From Rhizobium mayense (GTDB taxonomy: Bacteria > Pseudomonadota > Alphaproteobacteria > Rhizobiales > Rhizobiaceae), in NCBI RefSeq assembly GCF_030272705.1, contig NZ_JARFYM010000033.1:1-64000 (forward strand): a stretch of DNA of 64,000 nt, written 5' to 3'. The position numbers were made by a program, and so were the translations under genes. This document shows, piece after piece, positions 59,847 to 64,000 of this stretch (its first letter is position 1; every line of letters starts with the position of its first letter). The notes below the pieces were generated by a model. It saw nothing but the letters and a program-made list of their open reading frames with translations. It was not told the origin of the DNA and did not search any database.

Positions 59847-62729
59847 TCAGTTGACAGCCATCAACTCGTGCAAGGCTGCCGCATCGCGCGCCGATACGTC
59901 GGGATATTCCGGATCGGAGCCGACGTCGGTGGTGATGCGCCAGGAGCGCGCGCACTTGCGGCCTTCTGCCGGCTTCGGCACGACACTCACCTTGGCGGCG
60001 TCGTCCTGACGGAAGGCATCGGCTGGGCCTTCGCCACCACGAATGGTGATGTCGGAGGTGATGCAGATTTCCGAGAAATCCTGGCCTTCCAACACCTTCA
60101 GCAGCTCCGGATCGGCGATATAGACCACCGGCGCGGCTTCCAGCGAGGAGCCGATACGCTTGTCCTTGCGCTCGATTTCGAGCGCGCCGGTGACGACGCT
60201 ACGCACGGCGCGGATCCTCTTCCATTTCTCGGCCAGGGTCTCGTTCTTCCATTCCGCGGGCACGGCGGGAAACTGTTCGAGATGGACGGAGACCGCCGAA
60301 GGGTTGCGCGACAGCCAGGCTTCTTCCGTCGTGAACGGCAGCATCGGCGCCAGCCAGGTCACCATACAATCGAAGATCGTGCGGATGACGGCGAGCGACG
60401 AGCGGCGGCGCAGGCTCGACGGCGCATCGCAATAGAGCGCGTCCTTGCGGACATCGAAATAGAAGGCCGAAAGCTCGACATTGGCGAAATCGATGAGGGC
60501 GCGGGCAATGCGCTTGAAATCGAAGGCATCGTAGCTTTCGCGAACGAGCTCGTCGAGTTCGGCGAGGCGATGCAGCATCAGCTGCTCCAGCTCCGGCATG
60601 TCGGCATGGGCGATCACTTCGCCCTTGTCATGCGCCAGGGTGCCGAGCATCCAGCGGATCGTGTTGCGCAGCTTGCGATAGGCATCGACATTGGTCTGGA
60701 TGATGGCCTTGCCAAGGCGCTGGTCTTCCCAATAGTCCGTGGTCATGACCCAGAGGCGCAGGATATCGGCGCCGGCATCCTTCATGACGTCCTGAGGTGC
60801 AACGACGTTGCCCTTGGACTTCGACATCTTCTCGCCCTTCTCATCCATGGTGAAGCCATGGGTGATGACGGCATTATATGGCGCACGACCGCGCGTCGCC
60901 GCACTTTCGAGCAGCGACGAGTGGAACCAGCCGCGGTGCTGGTCCGAGCCTTCGAGATAGACGTCCGCCGGCCACTTCAGGTCCGGACGGTCTTCCAGCG
61001 TGAAGGTGTGGGTCGAGCCCGAATCGAACCAGACATCGAGGATGTCCATGATCTGCGTCCACGGCTCATTGGCCTTTTCGCCAAGGAAGCGCTCACGCGC
61101 GCCTTCGGCGAACCAGGCATCGGCACCTTCCTTCTCGAAGGCTTCGAGAATGCGGGCGTTGACGCCATCGTCCTGCAGGATCTGGCCCTCTTCATCGACG
61201 AAGATGCAGATCGGCACGCCCCAGGCGCGCTGGCGCGACAGAACCCAGTCCGGGCGCTGTTCAATCATGGCGCGCAAGCGGTTCTGACCGGCTGCGGGCA
61301 CAAAACGCGTATCGTCGATCGCCTTCAAGGCGCGCGAGCGCAGCGTCGTGCCATCCGCGAAGTCCTTGTCCATGTAGACGAACCATTGCGGCGTGTTGCG
61401 GAAGATCACCGGCTTCTTCGAGCGCCAGGAATGCGGATAGGAATGCTTCAGCCGTCCACGGGCGAAGAGCGTGTTCGTCTCGATCAGGGCCTTGGTGACG
61501 ATCTCGTTGGCATTGCCCTTCTTGCCATTGTCGTCCATGACACGGCCGCCCTCGAAGCCGGGGGCATCGGCGGTGTAGAAGCCGGCGTCATCGACCGGGA
61601 ACGGGATGCGGGTAGAGATCCCACGCGCTTCAAGCTGGCGGGCATGGGTCGTCCAGGCGTCAAAGTCCTCGCGGCCGTGGCTGGGCGCGGTGTGCACGAA
61701 ACCGGTACCGGCATCGTCGGTCACGTGATCGCCGTCCAGCAACGGGACCTTGAAGTCGTAGCCGAGCGACGCCAGCGGATGCGCGCAGGTGAGTGCTGTC
61801 AGATCGTCGGCGGTCACGTCGCGCAGGCGCTTGTACTGCAGCTTCGCCTTGGCAAAGGACTCCTCCGCAAGCTTATCGGCAAAGATCAGCTTTTCGCCCG
61901 GACGCGGGCCGAAATCATTGGCGGCTTCCGTCACTTCGAAAAGGCCGTAGGAAACCCGCGACGAATAGGAGATCGCCCGGTTGCCGGGGATCGTCCAGGG
62001 CGTCGTGGTCCAGATGACGACGAAGGCACCGGCGAGCGCGGCCGGACCTTCGGCGACGGGGAACTTCACCCAGATCGTGTCGCTCTCGACATCGGCATAT
62101 TCGACTTCGGCTTCCGCCAGCGCCGTGCGCTCGACAACCGACCACATGATCGGCTTGGAGCCGCGATAGAGCTGGCCGCTGCGGGCGATCTTCAGGAGTT
62201 CGCCGGCGATGCGGGACTCCGCGTGGAAGTTCATCGTCAGATAGGGATTGTCGAAATCGCCCGCGATGCCGAGGCGCTTGAACTCCTCGGACTGGATCTT
62301 GATCCAGCCGGCAGCAAAGTCACGGCATTCCTGGCGGAATTCGTTGACCGGCACCTCGTCCTTGTTCTTGCCCTTCTCGCGGTATTTTTCTTCGATCTTC
62401 CATTCGATCGGCAAACCGTGGCAGTCCCAACCCGGAACATAATTGCTGTCATAGCCGCGCATCTGGAACGAGCGGGTGATGACGTCCTTCAGGATCTTGT
62501 TCAGCGCGTGGCCGATGTGGATGTTGCCGTTGGCATAGGGCGGGCCGTCATGCAGCACGAATTTTTCGCGGCCGGCGGCGGAAGCGCGGAGTTTCTTATA
62601 GAGGTCCATCTCCTGCCAGCGCCTGACCAGCTCCGGCTCCTTCTGCGGCAGGCCAGCGCGCATCGGAAAGTCGGTCTCGGGCAGGTAAAGGGTCTTCGAA
62701 TAGTCGATCTTTTCAGCGGTATCGGTCAT
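59847..62729 (-). CDS. ileS: Isoleucyl-tRNA synthetase
   Basis: A 960-residue class I aminoacyl-tRNA synthetase. HIGH motif in GNIHIGHALNK, editing domain with TTTPWTIPGNRA, and KMSKS in GEKMSKSKGNVV. The ATG at 62729 (MTDTAEKIDY) is the likely start; the longer in-frame region to 62831 is not protein-like. The C-terminal zinc ribbon of E. coli IleRS is degenerate: KCARSW and SARDAAAL replace the CxxC pairs, so zinc binding is unlikely; see findings. Confidence 0.96.
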   Translation of the reverse strand: MTDTAEKIDYSKTLYLPETDFPMRAGLPQKEPELVRRWQEMDLYKKLRASAAGREKFVLHDGPPYANGNIHIGHALNKILKDVITRSFQMRGYDSNYVPGWDCHGLPIEWKIEEKYREKGKNKDEVPVNEFRQECRDFAAGWIKIQSEEFKRLGIAGDFDNPYLTMNFHAESRIAGELLKIARSGQLYRGSKPIMWSVVERTALAEAEVEYADVESDTIWVKFPVAEGPAALAGAFVVIWTTTPWTIPGNRAISYSSRVSYGLFEVTEAANDFGPRPGEKLIFADKLAEESFAKAKLQYKRLRDVTADDLTALTCAHPLASLGYDFKVPLLDGDHVTDDAGTGFVHTAPSHGREDFDAWTTHARQLEARGISTRIPFPVDDAGFYTADAPGFEGGRVMDDNGKKGNANEIVTKALIETNTLFARGRLKHSYPHSWRSKKPVIFRNTPQWFVYMDKDFADGTTLRSRALKAIDDTRFVPAAGQNRLRAMIEQRPDWVLSRQRAWGVPICIFVDEEGQILQDDGVNARILEAFEKEGADAWFAEGARERFLGEKANEPWTQIMDILDVWFDSGSTHTFTLEDRPDLKWPADVYLEGSDQHRGWFHSSLLESAATRGRAPYNAVITHGFTMDEKGEKMSKSKGNVVAPQDVMKDAGADILRLWVMTTDYWEDQRLGKAIIQTNVDAYRKLRNTIRWMLGTLAHDKGEVIAHADMPELEQLMLHRLAELDELVRESYDAFDFKRIARALIDFANVELSAFYFDVRKDALYCDAPSSLRRRSSLAVIRTIFDCMVTWLAPMLPFTTEEAWLSRNPSAVSVHLEQFPAVPAEWKNETLAEKWKRIRAVRSVVTGALEIERKDKRIGSSLEAAPVVYIADPELLKVLEGQDFSEICITSDITIRGGEGPADAFRQDDAAKVSVVPKPAEGRKCARSWRITTDVGSDPEYPDVSARDAAALHELMAVN

Positions 62730-63025
62730 TGTTCTGACAATTGCCTCGGCGTCTCGGGCGTTTTGCGCCGGAAAGGCGCAGCCATATAGGGATTTTTCGG
62801 CGGCGGAAAGCGCCTCGGGAACAGGCGCCAAAAACCCGGACCTTCCGGCAGCTTAAAGCGCGCGGAAGGCCGGGCCAATAATTCGTATCGATGGGCTCAG
62901 CCGAAATTGGGTCATAGTTGGCGGTTCATAGGCGCTTTTTGCATGGAAAGGAAGAGGGATCAGCCGCTGCAAGGCATAGAAAAGCCGCGGACGTTTCCGC
63001 CAGCGGCCGATCGAAGGCGGTCTAG
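62730..63025. other. Intergenic region between ileS and the symporter gene
   Basis: This 296-base stretch lies upstream of ileS and downstream of the symporter stop. It should contain the ileS promoter. CCGCGGACGTTTCCGCCAGCGG (near 62985-63008) is a GC-rich hairpin that may terminate the symporter transcript. No gene is supported. Confidence 0.4.
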
Positions 63026-64000
63026 TCAGGCCTGCGCCGTCGCTCGTGCCGGCGTGACGGCGTTCACGATCACGGCGGCGACGATATTGGCGATCAGCGC
63101 CAGCAAGCCGATGTAGACCGTAAACGGCGCTCCACCAAGGCTGATTGCCTGCAGCGGCTTTAGCCCATTGATCCAGACGAGGTAGGTACCGCCAAAGAAG
63201 CCAACGAACCAACCGACGAGCAGGGCAGGCCCACGGAACCAGTTGGAATAGAGGCCGAAGACCAATGCTGGCAGCGTCTGCATGATCCAGATGCCGCCCA
63301 GCAATTGAAGATCGAGCGCGAACTGCGTCGGCAGGAACAGGATGACGAGCAGCGCGCCGATCTTGACGATGAGCGACGTCACCTTGGCCACTTTGGCCTC
63401 GCCCGCTTCGCTGACCTCAGGGTTGATATAGGCTCTCCAGAAATTGCGGGTGAAGAGATTGGCCGCGCCGATGCTCATCACCGCCGCAGGTACCAGCGCG
63501 CCGATCGCAATCGCCGCGAAGGCGAAACCGGCGAACCAGCCCGAGAACAGTGTCTTGAACAGGGCCGGCACGACATCATTGGGGCTATCGAGTTTCAGGC
63601 CGGCCGCATGGCCCATATAGCCGAGCAGCGCCAGCAGGCCGAGCAGTAGCGTATAGGCCGGCAGCAATGCAGCATTCTTGCGAATGGTCCTGCCGCTGTT
63701 CGACGCGAAGATACCAGTCAAAGTATGCGGATACATGAAGGCGGCGAGTGCCGAGCCCAACGCCAGCGTCGCATAGGCGACGTATTGGTTGCCGGCCAGC
63801 AACAGACCGCCGGACCCCTTCGCCTGGAATGCAGCATCGGCCGAGGCGAACACATTGGCGTAACCGCCGAGCTTTGCGGGGATGAGCGCGACAGCGGCAA
63901 TCACCACGATATAGATCATGACGTCCTTGACGAAGGCGATCAACGCCGGCGCGCGAAGGCCCGCCGAATAGGTATAGAGCGCCAGGATGATGAAGGAGGC
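63026..64000 (-). CDS. mctP: Sodium/solute symporter, monocarboxylate type (partial)
   Basis: The 3' part (about 325 residues) of a sodium:solute symporter running off the right edge; the region 63944-64000 continues the frame (ASFIILALYTYSAGLRAPAL). At least eight hydrophobic helices are visible. The segment TYSAGLRAPALIAFVKDVMI and ALVPAAVMSIGAANLFTRNF resembles rhizobial MctP, the lactate/pyruvate/alanine monocarboxylate transporter. The symbol rests on this resemblance only. The protein ends ARATAQA. Confidence 0.85.
   Translation of the reverse strand, partial: ASFIILALYTYSAGLRAPALIAFVKDVMIYIVVIAAVALIPAKLGGYANVFASADAAFQAKGSGGLLLAGNQYVAYATLALGSALAAFMYPHTLTGIFASNSGRTIRKNAALLPAYTLLLGLLALLGYMGHAAGLKLDSPNDVVPALFKTLFSGWFAGFAFAAIAIGALVPAAVMSIGAANLFTRNFWRAYINPEVSEAGEAKVAKVTSLIVKIGALLVILFLPTQFALDLQLLGGIWIMQTLPALVFGLYSNWFRGPALLVGWFVGFFGGTYLVWINGLKPLQAISLGGAPFTVYIGLLALIANIVAAVIVNAVTPARATAQA

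Noticed and set aside
59868..62789. 973-residue plus-strand open frame opposite ileS
   Set aside because: It is the antisense shadow of a strongly codon-biased, high-GC gene; the composition is Arg/Asp/Gly-rich with no recognisable domain, while the minus strand is clearly IleRS.

Overview
The window reads as chromosomal core DNA of a Rhizobium-like member of the Rhizobiaceae (Alphaproteobacteria). Four things support this: high GC with strongly biased codons (long antisense shadow ORFs lie opposite most genes); gene order such as cysQ-DUF4170-waaA-HAD-lpxK and a separate Fo operon atpI-B-E-b'-b; a TTG-started polyprenyl synthase beginning VVIPLEESKNKL; and short intergenic palindromes of the kind scattered through rhizobial chromosomes. 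No rRNA, tRNA, insertion sequence, prophage or CRISPR array is visible.

Layout. 1-0.85 kb: 3' end of a chemotaxis receptor gene with a clear terminator. 0.87-9.76 kb: one minus-strand block, sppA - small membrane protein - glyQ - lemA - aroA-like EPSP synthase - DUF2207 protein - glyS - DUF523, so the two glycyl-tRNA synthetase subunits are separated by three unrelated genes. 9.9-13.9 kb: an accessory-looking, less GC-rich patch (secreted alpha/beta hydrolase, membrane-anchored AraC regulator, GltS glutamate carrier). 14-15.7 kb: mntH with a Fur/Mur-like operator inside its promoter, facing a possible small minus-strand transcript. 15.7-25.4 kb: housekeeping genes (trmN6-like, DUF2007, octaprenyl-PP synthase, TPR lipoprotein-like factor, ispE overlapping mog/moaB, a small secreted protein, a glycosyltransferase, a radical SAM protein, rnhB, an APH-like kinase).

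25.5-34.3 kb: the ATP synthase Fo operon, a SleB cell-wall hydrolase, the Kup and CorA cation transporters, and an Mrp/ApbC ATPase that lacks its C-terminal CxxC. 34.3-36 kb: a LuxR-family regulator with an altered ligand pocket, plus long non-coding stretches. 36-40.2 kb: a compact sugar-acid catabolic cluster (IclR regulator, then divergently SDR - dgoK - dgoA - SMP-30 lactonase) consistent with oxidative galactose/galactonate use, with a perfect palindrome in the shared promoter. 40.5-44.5 kb: a PRC-barrel secreted protein and two signalling proteins (degenerate GGDEF with intact EAL; PAS plus receiver modules with no kinase).

44.8-64 kb: mutL, DUF2093, the lipid A/Kdo block (lpxK, HAD, waaA, DUF4170, cysQ, pmbA), a Kef-type antiporter, a patatin, rsmD, an RluB-type pseudouridine synthase with a roughly 390-residue repetitive basic tail, tadA, a lipoprotein, ileS, and the 3' part of a monocarboxylate/sodium symporter gene. 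Most of the window is ordinary core genome. I see no clear new defence or mobile system. The best leads are the regulatory and architectural oddities listed in the findings.
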